DNA of 64,000 nt from Puffinus mauretanicus (GCA_023333565.1 JAJKFH010004035.1:62001-126000); one strand, 5' to 3'. Shown: positions 25,001 to 40,000, numbered from the stretch's first letter. Numbers and translations are program-made. Notes: generated from the sequence alone by a model not told the origin.

Positions 25001-28000
25001 GAAGACTTAGGAATTCTTTGTATTCTTCAGCCTTGGGCAAGACTTGAACCCTGGCCTCCAACCATCTAAGTGAGCTTCCTCATTGCTGAGCTTCTCTAAT
25101 GACTTTGTATTACCTTTTTATGCATCTCCAGCTGTACCTTATGGTGAGTTAAAAGGAGATGGGTCAACATACGGTTTAATTTTTTGAACCCTTCAATTCA
25201 CTAACTTTTACTCTGGAGCTTATTTATTGAGCTCTCATTTAAGGTGCAAATTTGGAGGTGTTCCAGTCTTCCATCTCTTAAAACATCTACCGTTGAGGTA
25301 TTGTTGGCTTGTTTCTGTTCTTCTGTTGAGACATAGATATGAGGGCCTTTTGTCTTGTTCATATATAAGATCTGCTTCAAACTGGATTTCATAAATGCCA
25401 GATGTGTCCCTTTGTGATGGAATTTTATTGTCCTTTTGGACTGCAACTGAAAAATCTGGATTGAATTTCAAATCTGGGTAATTGCTGGGTCCAGCTTTTG
25501 TTTTTTCAAAAAAATACAATAAAATTTAGAAGTCTTCATGAATGCAGTTCAAAACTTTCTTTCACATTTTTGAAACTGAAATATTGCCACTAGTTCCATA
25601 ACAAAGCGGTTTCAGTGTCGTACAAGGAGACAGCTCAGGTTTCTACTCCTGAAAGTAGAGGGGGGAGTATTCATTAGAGCAAAAAAATGATATAGCAAAC
25701 ATCTCGCCCCCCACTTTTTTCATGCCCTTTAAAATGGAGAAAGCAGAGGTATTACACACATGTAGTAATGTTCTATAATCTTCAGGTAAACCAAGCAACT
25801 TTTTTCATTCCAGGGATGTAAAGTGCTTAATTATCATGCTGCTGCTATTGACATGAACAGTTGCAGATGGGAAAGTATAAGCATAACATATTCTTCCTTG
25901 ATTAACACACTGCAAAGTTGGGAGTAGAAAGTAGGGGTTCAGATCTTTTTCAGAGAAGGATGTGAGAATGTAAGTCTAAACAGTCTTTTGACAGATTAGC
26001 CCTTTAGGCAAACAATTCTAGCTATGATAGTAGGTTTCTAACTAACCAATTAAGAGTATGTGAGTATTATGCATGTGCATACATACCATGTCTTGCATAT
26101 GTTCTGTTTCTAAGCAAATGGAAGGTGGTGCAGGTGATCTGCAAATGAATACTGACAACGGATCTTCTTAAAGTGGTTGCCTTAATTCTCTTCTACAGTA
26201 TATATTAAAAGGAGTTTGCTGTTAAAACTTCCTGTAGCTGAAACTTGAGTCATGTTGTAAATCAATTCTGAGGACATACTTTAATTTTTCAGAGCTTTAG
26301 AATCAAATTAGAACAAAATCATTTTTTATTAATTGTTCCCAAAATCCATGTTCTCCCTTGACAGGACAGGTGAATATAAAGGAGGAGGAACAGAGCAATG
26401 GTATAGGCGTGTTCATTTAGGCTGCTAATGCCCTCCTCTTGTAGTCATGCTAAATTTGGTTGCAGTGTGCAGTATAGTTTGCTGATTTATCCTATTGCTT
26501 TAACACTGGTTAAACTAATTCCCATCAGCACATTCTTGTACAGTGTGAAGTGTTTTTTTTTTCCCTGTGTAATAGTCTTGGGTGTGTGCTAAAGAGCTCT
26601 TAACCTATCTGCTCAGGCTTCCTGAGTTTACTACAAATATTTCTTGGATGCAGTATTTATTGCATTTTACCTGAGTGGTGCAGGTTTATCACAATAATGC
26701 AATCACTGACTTCTAAATATTTTTGTTAGATATTTTTGTTTCAGCTTTTTTACTGAGTACGGATGTTGGGCTGGGACCTGAAAGTTCAGAGTTCTGGGTT
26801 TAGAGGAATACTGAAAACCTGGTGTCTAGGGAGATCCAAGAAGCTGTCCTTTCTGTTTTATTCATCAGCTCATAAGCACATACACAAAAGTGAAACCTTT
26901 GAACCTGAAGTGGTAATATTAAGCCATGTTCTACAAGTCTAGTTACTTCAGAGGCACTCTGTGCAGTCTGAACTCTATTAAGCTACAAAGCAGACTTGTG
27001 CAACTAGCAGGGATGTGTGTATGTGTGCGAAAAACTTTCTCTGAACTCAGTTTACTTTTGGATAGTTGAAGGTATCTGATTTCAGTCAGTCACTTTGTTG
27101 TGTTTGTGGTAGCAGATAATGCAGCTGTTAAGTTTCATAATTACAGTTTTATTACGAATGTACAGATTCATGTCACAACTCAGATGTCTAAAGGAAAAAA
27201 CCAGTTCCCTGCTGCAGTTGATGTATTGCTCCTATGCTGACCGCACTCAAAACAAGCTGTGTGTGTAGTCTGCCATTGCAAACTCAAAATGTAATCTTCA
27301 AAGAAGTCTTCAGGAAATGAGAACTGACTGTTTTGACCTTGATAATTTATTTCAACATCGTTTCCAAGGTGGTGCCCTTTACCAGTCATTTGCCAGGAAT
27401 TTTATTTCAGTTTTGTTTCGAGCTCTTTCGTAGGTTGTCCTCATACATGCCATTGAGTGCAGTTAAATCGCCCAGTAGCTAGGCACCCGTGCCAGATGGC
27501 TGGTATGGAGCTAATATGCATAACTTTGTTTTGAAATTCAGCCAAACTTTTGAAACTCTTATGTTGTCTGTTCTATGTACACCTTCAAACTGTAACTGTG
27601 GTTAAAAAACAAACCGAACAAAAAACCAAAACAAAACAAAAAAACCCCCCAAAAACCCAAAGAAAACAAAAACCCAAACCAACACACAAAAAAACCCACA
27701 AAAAAACCAAACCAAAACAAAAAACAACACAACAAAACCCCCAAAACAACCCAACTTCATATATTACTTCCATTTTAATGAATGCTTTTGTTTTCCTCCA
27801 TTTCATTAGATGGCCTTTGCAGTTGATTTGCTTTGGCATTTTTAAACCTAAACCAAGAGACTGGACACTTGCTTCAAGTTAACCTATCTCTATTAAACAA
27901 TCATTCCTGTCTCTCCCTTTCCTTCTCCCTCTCCCTGGCCCCCAGCCTGTCTCTCGGTACTGGGAGTATTTCTATGATGAAGCATTATTTTGCATTAAAA

Positions 28001-31000
28001 TAACTTAGCTTGTATGAAATGTTCCAAATTTTGTTTTGAAACTTCTTAAAGCTTTGTCAAAAATCAAACTGCACTTAAGTAATCCATTTAGTTATGCTTG
28101 AGTAATTGTTTAATCTGGCAGTTTCTAACAGCATTGTGAATCACGCTGCTACACTTATTAGCTACGTATTTGCTAGGGGCATACTGGTATGTTGTGTATA
28201 GCATTCTGATAATTTCTATTACGGAGCTTTTAACCTGTGAAGTGCGCTACAGTATTGAAACTTGTATGTTCAGGAGTTTTCATCAGAGGCTAATTTAGTA
28301 GTTTTCACTTCTAAAGAGATACATGCAAAAAAAAACCTCAAGGAGCTTGGATACCAAAGCAGGTGAAAGGGATGAATGGAAGGTCACATGTGTGTACTAT
28401 TATTCAGGTGGTGCAACTCTTCCTTTAAACACTGCTTCTCACCCTTCTGTCATTAGTGTTATTCAAGATGTAACATGGCTGATTTGGGAATACTTCCAGT
28501 CCTAATGCAATTATTCACCACTTCTGAGAATTGGAGCTTAGTCAGGGCACCTACACTTGGAACAAAAAAGCTGAAATATGGTAGTGAATAAGAGTCTTTA
28601 AATATTTAAACTTTAGAAGCTTCTGGGCTACAGTGGATGATGCAATGGGTCTGTATTTGATCTAGAAGCATAAAGAGCCTTTGCAATAGAAATTAACCTG
28701 TGATAGGGAGAACAAAATCTGAAAGGTGAACATGCTGTAACCAATTGAGATGCAGTTCAGCAATCTGGATCGCATTTCTGATTTTACATCTCCTTTGCAC
28801 TAATGTAAATTGGCCCTTCTCAGTGGTGATGGATAGCATTCATTTTCATAACTGAAAATAAAACTCTTCACCCTTAAACAGTTTTCAGAAAAAGCCATGC
28901 TTGCAGTCTGTCTGCTATTTAAGTAGCTTATCATGCTCAAGTTCATTAGAAATCAAAATTTGTAACTTGTGTTCAGTACACCCTGAAAATTTTTTGGAAG
29001 CTAGCTATGGCTAATCAAGCAGGTAGATGCATCTTCTCATTCTTGGCAGAATTTCACTGATTTGCAAAGCTTATGTCCAAGTCAATAGAAAGGAAAAGTC
29101 TCTTAAGATAAAACTTTGTACATGTGTGTAACTGTATTGCTCAAATAGTACTGTAGGAACTGAAATCCCCTTAATGCTGACAGTTCTCTTGCTGCCTCCC
29201 TTCCCTTTTCCCCCTTCGAAGATTACAAAAATCTGTTGGGGGAAGGGTTCTGCACACTTGCCAAGTGCTTCATGCCCAAAGCGGTTTCTTAAAGAGGGAA
29301 TAACAATCAAATCCCTGATTTAATAGGGATTATCTTTTTTGTTCTCATTCTCTTTATGTAAAATGATAATAACACTCCGTGAGTCAGAACAGTATTATGT
29401 GGATAACTTGTGTAGACATGGTTAGTGGAACAGAAGCCTGTAATCTGATGCATGTGAGAGCAAACTATTAATCTTTAGAAATGTTGGTTTGAGTCCTCCT
29501 TACTGCTATTCTCACTTTCATTCTTTCCTGAGAGGGTATTACTGGGAAAGAGAAGTAAACAAAGTCCTGATTTTTTTTTTCCTATCGGAGGAGGCTAATT
29601 AGAAATATATTGGAAAGTTAAACTTTCCTTTTGTGTGTTGAGTTAAATTGAGTGACAAAGTCAAAACTGACAGAAGAGAACTTGCTTTGTGGTGGCTTTG
29701 CAATGCGCATGTGGAATGCCATTGCAGCATGCCAGCTGGTTGGACTTTGTAATATCAAGAGCTCAGAACATACGTGTTTGCGTGTGGGACGAATGCTAGG
29801 AGTTGGTAACTTCTTGCTCCCTAGATAAAACTTTGGAATATTTGGAAGTTCAAGACACAGGTTAACTACTGCTCATTTGAAAAGGAAAAAATAGTAGGGG
29901 GATGAGATTTTTCCTTACTGATTATCTTACAGTGAAGTTTATTCCTCTAGTAACTGCCGGTACAAACTGCTGCTGACAGATGCAAAATAGCTAGCTAACT
30001 AGTCATTGCCCAATTAGATTGTTCCATCAGTGTGTAATACTTCTGTTTAAATAAATAAAACTTGCATGATATCTGCATACTTGTATGTATTGTGAGATAT
30101 TTCTTCAATTCCCAGAAAGGGGGGGGAAAAACGCCAACAAATTATGCCAGCAGAAGTTTTTTAAAAAACTTCAAAATATGGTCAACCAAGTAGTGAAGAC
30201 AAGTCTTGTAGTACTCATAACTGAGTTAAACCACCTCATGTTGATCCTGAGCTTGCGGAAAGGTTACTTTATACCCCTGTTCCTTGCACTGTCGGCAGAG
30301 CTTGTCTCAAAAGGGTGGTGGTGGGGTAGGGGGTTAGAAAGGTGCCTATTTCTTCCTAGAACCTGCCAGATCTGTTTTATGTCAGTAGGATAAGCAGAGA
30401 ACTTTCATTTGTGTAAGATAAGCCTAAGGTAAGATAGCCTGTAAAAGGAAAAACGTGTAACTGACTGCAAAAAAAATGGGCGTAGTTTCATGTGTGTAAG
30501 TGTCAGCATTGGCAAAGTTTTCTCACTGTCTGCCAACTACTTAAAGTAGAGCTGTGTGGCTCTACCCCTCACCCCAAATATGATTAGGGAATTGTGCAAG
30601 ACACTAATAGTAAGTCTCACATCAAAACAGCTCTGTGAATAAAGTTGTCCAGATGAGGATTACTGAATTGGAAAGACTGGCAGGTTTTTCCTTTCTGTAA
30701 GTGTAAGGCTTTGTACTTGTGTGGGTTTAACTACTGGCAGAGAAGGAAGAAAATGGAGAAATTGGGAATATTGTCTTTTGAAAATGAAATCGGCAATTAA
30801 GTAGTTGCTGATATTGTTGAAGAGATTAACTGTGCATTTACTTAAACATTTCTTTGCTATAATCACAGAAGCATTTAATTTCAGAGTCTTCAAACCTTTC
30901 AAACCCCCACTGATCTTTAAAGTTGTACTCACGCAAGTCTAGCACTTGAGAAAAGAGCGGGTGCTGTGAAAACATGTTGCTTGCTGAATGCAGAGAAAAT

Positions 31001-34000
31001 TTAAAGAGTATGGTTCTGAAGCTTAAGTGTAGGACTAGCACTTTATTAAACCACGTCCTTGTGGCACTGAAATTGTGGAAATATTTCCCTGACAAGCATA
31101 TGGAGCTCTCTGGTTTACTCGACAGACGTGCTGAGCTGCAGCTCTGTCTGGCACTTACTCCCCTCCAGATCAATGGAATGGGTAGCACAAATGTCAGTGG
31201 AAGGTTTGAGTCAGAGTTGGAGAATTCAGAGAACTTGAGGATAGAAAAGACTTGCTGTCTAATCCAGTCGGTAGTTTTATTATTGCTTTGCTGTGGGCGT
31301 GTGCATAATGTTTTGTTGGACCTCCTGTTTTTCTCGAAGGGATCATTCCATAATTCAACAGTTATATTGGGAAGATTACCTTATCATTCAGCCTCTGCAA
31401 GGTTTATTGTGGCAGCACAAGATACACTTTCTTCTGGTTTATCCCTTTCTACTGTCATTTCTAACACTTCAATTTCTTACCATTTAATGCTCCACTGTGC
31501 TATATGTATTTAGCTATTTCCTAGTCTTGTGTTTCATTAAGGCTATTAATTTTCCTGTCAGACTCTTTCTGCACATTCAGGTGTCCTTACAAAGACATTA
31601 TATGCAGACATGACATCAAGCTTGTTTACTGAGCTCCAGTGTTCAGTAATTCACTTATGAAATAATACACTTGACAAAATACTGCCAGGTAGAACTTACT
31701 ACTTAAAACATGCTCCTTCTTGCAAGTGACAGTGTAAGAAAAATGATCCTTTTATTTGCTGTGTGTTATGTTCCATTTTTCTACTAGTTGAAGAAACAGT
31801 ATCTTCTATCAGGCGGGCTCTGCTCCCTAGGCTAAGTTGGCTTTGTGCATGGAAAGGAATAGAACAGAATGAAATGGTTGTCAGTGTCAAGTCCTGCAAG
31901 GCAACCTGTCTTAGGCTTGCTTATCTGGGATTAGAAATCCTGGCTAAAAGTACTGAGTGATTCAGTTCAATTATTTCTTGTAGGAATTGTTTGTACTTCA
32001 GTTATTTTTCCAGGTCATCTTTAAAAATGCAGATTTAAAATAGCAAACTGTAGTGATTAATTGTAATCAGTCTTAATGGCAACCTTTTTAAGAAAGTACA
32101 GCGTCTTTACTTTTGTCTTTATGATAAACCATGTGAAATTTGTGGCAAAACTAAGTTTCAAGAAAGCTAAACAGTCCTTAAATTACCTTGTTTTAATACC
32201 TTTTTGACATGTCCAGCTGAACTGTATACATTGGAAGCTGAGAATATACTTTAGACCTCAACTGAGACCTGAAACTGGTTTCATGTTACTGTTTAAGGCA
32301 TTCTTCTAACTTGGTAGTAATATATTGCCCAAGTGGAAATAATTAAATCTTATGCTTTTTCATGTTAAATGAAGCCTTGTTGCTCACATCAGAAGAGATC
32401 TGTGAGGTAGGTATTGATGGAGTAAAAGGCTGATCTCTGAAAAGGTGTTCTTTTGATGTCAGACTCTGCCATTTTGGAAAGAATCAAAACAAAACTTTGC
32501 ACTTACCAACTCTGTTTCATGACACTACAGTTTCACTGGATACTGTTCTAATATTCATTTGAAAAAGATGTCCTGAAATCTGATGTGCAAATTCCTACTG
32601 GGATAATTTAGCCTTTCCTTCCTTAGCGAAAAGTAGGGGTTTTGAGAGTTGTCTGTACCATTTTACTTATAAATGTGTTTTCTTCTAACACTTCTGCATT
32701 CTTGGGACAATCAGTAAATACTGATTGTTTTTTTTTTTAATTAAAAATGTATTTGTTTTTTTAAATGCTGGTTCATGGCAAGCCAGCACTTGCAGTATGA
32801 TCACAAAGAAGCCTGGGCTGTGCAGCCACTTGGCTGGTTTGATAGACAGGATGTTCTCCTGGCTTTGGGAAGATGTTGTTTGCGTGCTGAGGAGTCATTG
32901 GGAAACTTTTCCATTGTCAGACTTGCTGTTTGAAAGGGTTTTAAGATATTTTTTTTTAAAAAAATGTCTTTTTTTTAAAGAAACCTAGAGACAGCATATT
33001 GCCAAAGACATTTTACTGGGATTGCACAATGTACAAGTTGGATCAATACTTTGTCCCAGTTTTATTTCTGGCAATACTTCATGTGCTAAGCACAACATTT
33101 TCAATCATGTACAGCGTACTTATCTATGCCTGATGAGAATGCGTTTAAATTTTGTAATCTCCAACTTTGAACAAGGCATTCTTAATGTTACATTGGGCTA
33201 ATACATTCCTAAACCCAAGAATGCCAGTAATCAACATGACCTTTAAAATGGTATAGGAATTCAACAACACCTTTAAAATGGTACAGGAATTCCAAAATAA
33301 AGAATTGTATTTATTCATTTTCTCACTTATTAGCCATCTGAATTCCTTCAGTTGGCAACAGGTTGCCTTCAGGAATTGTAGGAAATGTCATCTCATGGAC
33401 AACAGGAATAGCCCCAAAGTCAGTGGATAAAATATTGGCATAGGAGCCAAGAATTCCTTATTCTGTATCTTGTGTTCTGTAGAACAGCATGCTTTGCTTT
33501 CATGGCTCAGATGACAGGTCTGTCTGAAAGACAGAGCTCTTCAAAATGCTCATTGTATTGGTTTTCATAGTGCACTCTTGCCCAGAAATTTTAACTGGTG
33601 AAGAGTACTAAAGAGTACTAAAGTAGCAGTAAAGAGTACTGAAGTGGAGAAGGGATGTCTAGCTAAAATGTAATCTTAATGTTTTTGAATTTTAAACATC
33701 TGAAGATTACACATTGTCAATACAGTTTTTTCCATTAAAATCGAGTTGTGAAAAATACATGTATTCACACACACACAAACAAGTCATCTTACTCTTTTCA
33801 AGATTGCTTATTTTCTACCTCTAAAACTGAAAGCTATTGGCAGTGCTTTGAATCAACTATAAACCAAGAACTCTGAAACCTACGGAGAAAAGTTATGTGG
33901 GTTTTTCTGATATCTGATGCAATTTCATAATGTTATACATGCAAATTAATGCAGGAAGTTTTGCAGTTTCACTTGCGCACAAGATTGTTTTATTGCCTTT

Positions 34001-37000
34001 GTGGTATTTGAGTAGTGAATGATTAACCCAATTATCTTACTGCACATCAGAGCTCACTTCATTATTCTCCATCCAAAGAGTAGAAATGTTTCCCTTGACC
34101 AGGAATTTCCCTGGTCTCAGGCCCTCTGCCTGGCTGAGGCACCAAAACAGGGACCTGCTGGATATGGTGGAGGGCAGTCTGGAGAGCTATGACACTTTTT
34201 ATTAAGTTGGCCTTGTTTGTGTATGCCAAACTCTTAAGCAAGGAGTGCTGTGTTACATAGCTAAATTGCTCAGAAGGCTGGCTGATAGCCTGTGAAGCAG
34301 CACTGTTGCAAGGCTCTGCACATAAAATAGAAAAAATAGTTTAAGTACAGTTTCTTTCATCTCTCCGCTTAAGACTGAATTAGAAATGTCTTTCCATTTT
34401 GCCCTCTTGTCTTGATGAAGAGGTGGGTGGGATTTGTTTTACAGCTGTGATACCCAGCTCCTCACAGAAACCACCTGTGTAGGGGAGGACCTTGCCGAAG
34501 ATCCTGGACTGTCATCCAGACTGTCAAGTCCCTTCAGTCTGGACCCGCTGGAAGCGTTTACAAGTTGAAGGCGATGTTGACACTCTTTAAATAAGATAAC
34601 CAAGTATGAAGCTATTTCTGCAAATATTAGATGAGGTGTTACCTTTTGCGGTTGGCCGGCTAATGAGCTGCCTTCCTACTTTCCCCCTACCCTTCAATGA
34701 CAGATGATCGTGATCTGTATGAATCAGTACATGTAACAAAGGTATACATATGTATATGTGGTATAAACATCTAGATATGAGTTGTTAACAACTGCCTCTT
34801 GATGGTGACCAAAGTAACTGGTTTGGGGTGATTAGTGTGTCATTTGTTCTCATACACATACTGTGACTATCAGATAAGTAATTTTTTAAATTGATAACAT
34901 TTACAGTATTGTGGTTTTTATCAAGAACGTGAAGCAAGTACACTGCTTTAAGGACACTTTATTTCTAGCTTTAAGGGTGTGTTCACTTGCTGTTCAAACT
35001 TCAGTCAAAGGGCTCGTAGTTACTACCTGATGTGGAGATCAACTTAATACTGGAATAGGGTAGCTGCTGAGCAGTGAAGTCTGTGCTGCTTGTCAGAAGC
35101 TGTTGTCGGACATGCATGATGGCTGTTGTGCCTAGATAGCCTCCTTGAAGGAAAAGCATGGAGATGTTTGCATTTTATCAGTTCACTTGTGTAAGATAAA
35201 CTAATATCACTGTAGACAGAGTGTTGCAAAAGAAAAATAATGAGATGTCTGCTCTCTTCTCTTCCAGACTATCGTTTTACTCTGGCCATTCTTCATTCTC
35301 GATGTACTGCATGCTCTTCCTAGCAGTAAGTATGTTCTTTCCATCTAAATGGCAACAAAAAGTGTGTTAGTTACCTAGTACAAAAATTAAAATATTTACT
35401 TGGCTGCTTTGCTCAAGGGACATTGCTTTTGTAGGATGCTTCTCTGAGATAACAGATTTCTCAGTAGGAGTTGTGAGGGAATGCCACTGACGCTGGGAGA
35501 AGAAGTAAAATTACATTCAATATGCCTAAAAATACTTACTATGGTAGTTGGCTTGTGTGTCTTGTCTAAAATGAACCTGGTGACAAGTGGGTTTGGAAAA
35601 TATGCTGCTTAAATTTAGTTACATTGAAAGTATTGCAAGCCATATAAAAATATATAATAAAATATGTCTGACTTAATGAAACATGCAAAGCCTATTTAAA
35701 AAACAAAAAACCTAAACTTAAACCCTGATCAAACGTGGATGGGCCCATAAGCACAAAACAGCAGATCAACTTGAATTTTTAAATTGTTTTTAACTTTCTC
35801 CTGTCTTTTAGGGGCGGGGAGGGAGAGTGAGAGAAGTGAGGGGACAGATCTGTCTGCGGAAGTAGATACTAATGATAAGATCAACTCACTAATGCTTTGA
35901 TTGGAGCTTGATGTATTTCAGTTCAAATTGTTCCAAGTCAGCTAGGACAGATTATCTTCATTCCTAGGATAAGCTTTGCAACGCTGAAAGATTGATTTGA
36001 TTGTTCTCCCCGAGCTAATTTGTAACACAGAAGGTATTAAACAACTTTGTGCAATTTTGTTGTTAATGTAATAGTAAAATTAAGCTGTAGTCCTGGATAT
36101 AAATTGCTAACATAGTACATACATGCCAGGATCTTCACAGAGCTCAGACTCAGTTTGCCTTCTCATCTTGATTGCATTTTTAATTTTTTTGCTGTCTCTT
36201 GGCAGTAGTATAACATCCTCAGTGAGCGGACAGATTATTTAAACTAAACTAAAAACCCTACAACCACATAACAGAAAGGGGTGGCTCTTCAGTATGACAT
36301 AGGCCTTTAACGTTATTTTAAAATAAAGCTTTTTCAGAAGCTCAGTTTTCAGTTTGGATCTATCATTGCAGTTTGTTTATGGCTAAACCTGTTTAGTTCC
36401 TCTCCCGTCTCTTACCTGTCTTTAGCAAATCTAAATACAAAGAGTTCATAAAAGTATTATGGCCTGAGTTTGACTAGAATATAGTGTAACTTCCTATCTG
36501 TCAGCTGTTTTTAAAAAAAAAAGTGTCTTTACTTGCTCATTATCACTGGCAGTCTCTAAAATTATATAGGTCCACTTGTGATATGATTCCAAAAACAAAA
36601 CCACTATTTCCATAGTACAGTGGAGCAATTACTGCCATGCCGCAGCCTGATACTGATTTGCTCCGTTGGGTTCAGCCGTACCCTTCTGATCCAACTTCTC
36701 TGTGCATGATTTTGTTGAGCAACGTAAGAATGTGGTATTTCCATCTCTCAGAAGCACAAACTTAGAGACAAGAAAAAACTTGCTACGTGTGTGGCAACGT
36801 GTATGGTTTATAATTTATACTGGCTGGATTACAGTCATTTGGCAGGGATCTGAATCTGTCTGAACTTTTACCTCTGTCACATGTTACGTGTAAGGAGAGT
36901 CCTGCTTGCTGCAGCCGGGGGAGATGGTGGTGGTCAAGAGGACTTCTCAACTGGTACAGGCTGAGAAAAAGGAGTTGCTATTTTCAAACCTTGTGTATGT

Positions 37001-40000
37001 TAATTAAAACCTGTGTGTGCCCCAGCTGCCTGCCCTCCACCCCCCCGCTTGCTGTAGTACTGAGGCCATCTTTAGGTGAATACAACTTAATAGAAGATGT
37101 GCTGAACAGCTTGGACTTGGACCTTCTTTGTTTAACCTACTAGGATTTGAAAAAATGCAGCCTTTGGCAAGAAAGTCAAGAATTGTTTATTTTGAAGATA
37201 CTAACTTCATGTGGGTTGCATAATGCTTTCTGTAGTTGCCTGTGGCGTGGTTTTTTCAATCCATGCAAAAGAGCTTGTGTGGAGAGTTCCTGAACAGGCA
37301 GCTATGAACCTTACCTGTCTTGGGGCTTTGTGTGTGTGTGAGCTTCACACTTAGCAATTTTCCGTGTGGGGGAGAGGTGGGACAGTAGAGGTCAAATCCA
37401 TCCTTTGTAAGCCACTTTGAAATGCTGTAAATCCAGAGCTTGTGTCAGTCCTGGTTCAGCGATGAAATAAAACTTGCTGTGGCTCAGCATGCTGCTACAG
37501 AAACTCTCCTTGTGTTCATTCAGTTCTGTAGTAACTGCAAGACAACATGGCTTTACTTAGCTCCCTTAAACTAGAAAGGTATGAATGTCTTTAACAGATG
37601 TCGTTTTAAGAGTTAAACAGTAAGTGTTTTATTGGACATCAGTTTGTTATTCAGTAAACTTGTCAATGAGTAGCCAGAACCCTGGCTGGAGGAGAGGCAT
37701 TCTTCATCTGTTCCTGCACCCCAGTTTCTTGTCTTGTCTCTGGCTGAGCTATTGCCCAGTACAAATAAGAGGCTTTGTGGAGATTAGACTTCTACTTTCT
37801 TCTGTCCTGTGGTAAGATTATTCATCCAGAATCTGTTGGGAGGCCTTCAATCTGACATCTGAAGAAAGTCCATGACTCCTGTGCAGGATGTTTTTACCTT
37901 GCTGATTAACACAGCATTACTGCAATGCAACTTTTGCATTGAATGTGGTCTTTTTATTTTTAAAAAAAAAAAAAAAAAAGAAGAAGAAGAAAAAGTACAG
38001 ATGTCTTCAAGCAGACACCTACTGCAGGAAGATGAGGAAAATGGCTTTCTAACCTTCCCCCTTGCCCACATGGCAAGGCAGAGTGCTGCCGCTGGCTCTA
38101 AACCAAACCTGTGGCACTTGATAACCTGTTCGTTAACTGAGCTCTGATGCACGCTTACTCCAGCCATGGACTGAGTCATGAGGAGGACAGAATCGTTAAC
38201 ATGTGGCATTACTCAGAGGCAGTATTAATCATAACCAGACACTAGCATGCTGGTTCTGGAGAGACCGGAGGAGTCTGCCATGTGTACATACTGCAGAAAG
38301 CATACTCTTAAATATTACTTGCTGAACATGTGTACTGTGTCAGGTTATGCATTTTAAAAATCAGGGAACATTTTGGGGGAATCAAAGGGGAAATGATCTC
38401 TGCCACAGACAGCACAAACACTGCAACTGTGAAATGAGAGATGCTTGAATTATGTGGCTTAAATAAAGCCAGCTTACAAAATACTAGGGAAAGTAGTGAA
38501 ATACTTCTGCAGCTTCAGTTACTTAAAGCAGAATTGCTGAATTACAAAAATTGTAGCTCTTTTTTCTCTTCTGTGTGCTTGCACATGATGGATTAAAAAC
38601 AAACGTGAGGTGGTTCATCAGCATTTTCAAATGTTTTGGGTGCTTTAAACTTTTGGTGACATGAGAAATCCTACAAGTCTCAGTGGGAACTGTGGTATCT
38701 GAGTTCTGACTGCATGACTTCGCTGATATCGGGAGAAAAAACTGCAATTTTGAACATAATCCTGTGCTGCATATCCCATGTCATAGCCAGGGCAGTACAT
38801 GGAAACACCTGACAGCTCAGGCTTCATATTTAATGTGAAGGAGGTTGTTGACAAAAACTGTAAGCTGTAGGTGCTGCTGGGTGGGTGGTTTTTTTTTGAA
38901 GTTCATCTCTTAGGGATGTTGTGACTTTAATGTCTTCATATTCGGGGGGCTTCATTACCCTGGAAGAAGGGGTTTTCTCTAGGTGCTCTCATTTTCTTGC
39001 TTCAGGAGCATATAGAAGAAAACATGTGATTTAGTTCAGAAGGAAAGATGAAACTGAAAAGCTTAAAATTCCAAATTGAAAATACATAACTTGAATTTAA
39101 AAAGAGCTAAAGAAACATGAAAGAACATCATGCAACATGAACTGTTCAAAATGAACAGTCTAAGCAAGCACATATCTGGGAATTTGAATAATTTCTCCTT
39201 AGTTTGTCTTTTGGTTTGTGGGACGGCATTGGAGAGCAGAACTTAACTTGTAACTTCAGGAATGGAAATACTTACTTGGTATGTAATTTGGGCTCATGTC
39301 TTTCTGGGAGGACACAAATAATCTTTGTTCCCCAGCATTTACAGTTGCTTAATATTGTCTGTCTTAGGTTCATTGCAGGAGCAGCATTCACCTTCTATGC
39401 ATGTGGCAGTCAAGCTTTTAATGGTTATCTAAATAAAAGGAGTGAGTCTGTGATACCGTATCAACTTGAAGACTTCCGTAACTGATACAGCTTCATTAAG
39501 CTAGTCTCTGCTTAAAGCCTTTTAGGGCAAACTGTAATGAATCTACATTTCGTTATCATGTTCGAATTGTCAGTGTGCTCACGTGCAAAATCTGTACTTG
39601 AACTGGTCTCATGTAGCTTGCTGAATGTGGCTATCTGGCATTAAAACAGAAGCAAGGGCAGTGCCTATTGCGAAACACTGTGGCACCTGCCATTGAGAAA
39701 AGAGGTTTGCTCATGTGCAGAGTAAGGAGAAGAATGCATTAATTCTGTTTCATAAAACACTTATCTAACAAGTTCTAAAAGAATGATAATATGATAAAAT
39801 GTGTGGGTTTTGAATAACTTTAGGAAATGTTAAATAGTTTATATAATCTACCTATTTAAATAAGCAGTAGTGTATATAACTTATTCTTACAGCTTAGAGA
39901 TCACTGCTGCATTTTCAACTGGATGTTATGTTGCCATGTACCTGTAAAAAAGCCGTTGTGTCTAGCTGGACCAGTTTAAGGCCTGGGTTTTCAGCCTACT

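Larger units (their letters stand above)
17816..35267 (+). other. PLPP1 intron 3
   Basis: 17.5 kb, the largest intron in view. It holds an internally deleted CR1 (about 23838-24890, minus), two A/C-rich tracts (22589-22672 and 27604-27755), a C11 run near 23705, an orphan polypyrimidine/CAG site at 27910-27945, a 24-mer duplication (33239-33292), a repeated 10-mer (33601-33641) and a 9-bp inverted repeat (34515-34543). It also contains the longest open frame of the window (179 codons, 30974-31513), which has no recognisable similarity. I found no gene or RNA gene. Confidence 0.8.

Noticed and set aside
27550..27882. Lys/Thr/Pro-rich and Phe/Gly/Cys-rich open frames on both strands
   Set aside because: They result purely from the A/C-only tract, which lacks stop codons in several frames.
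34743..34756. 14-bp palindrome TATACATATGTATA
   Set aside because: AT-rich alternating sequence; such palindromes are expected by composition.
39367..39485. TGTCTTAG acceptor-like site followed by an open frame ending LEDFRN
   Set aside because: No matching donor, similarity or conserved PLPP1 peptide; the PLPP1 chain runs cleanly from exon 4 to exon 5 without it.
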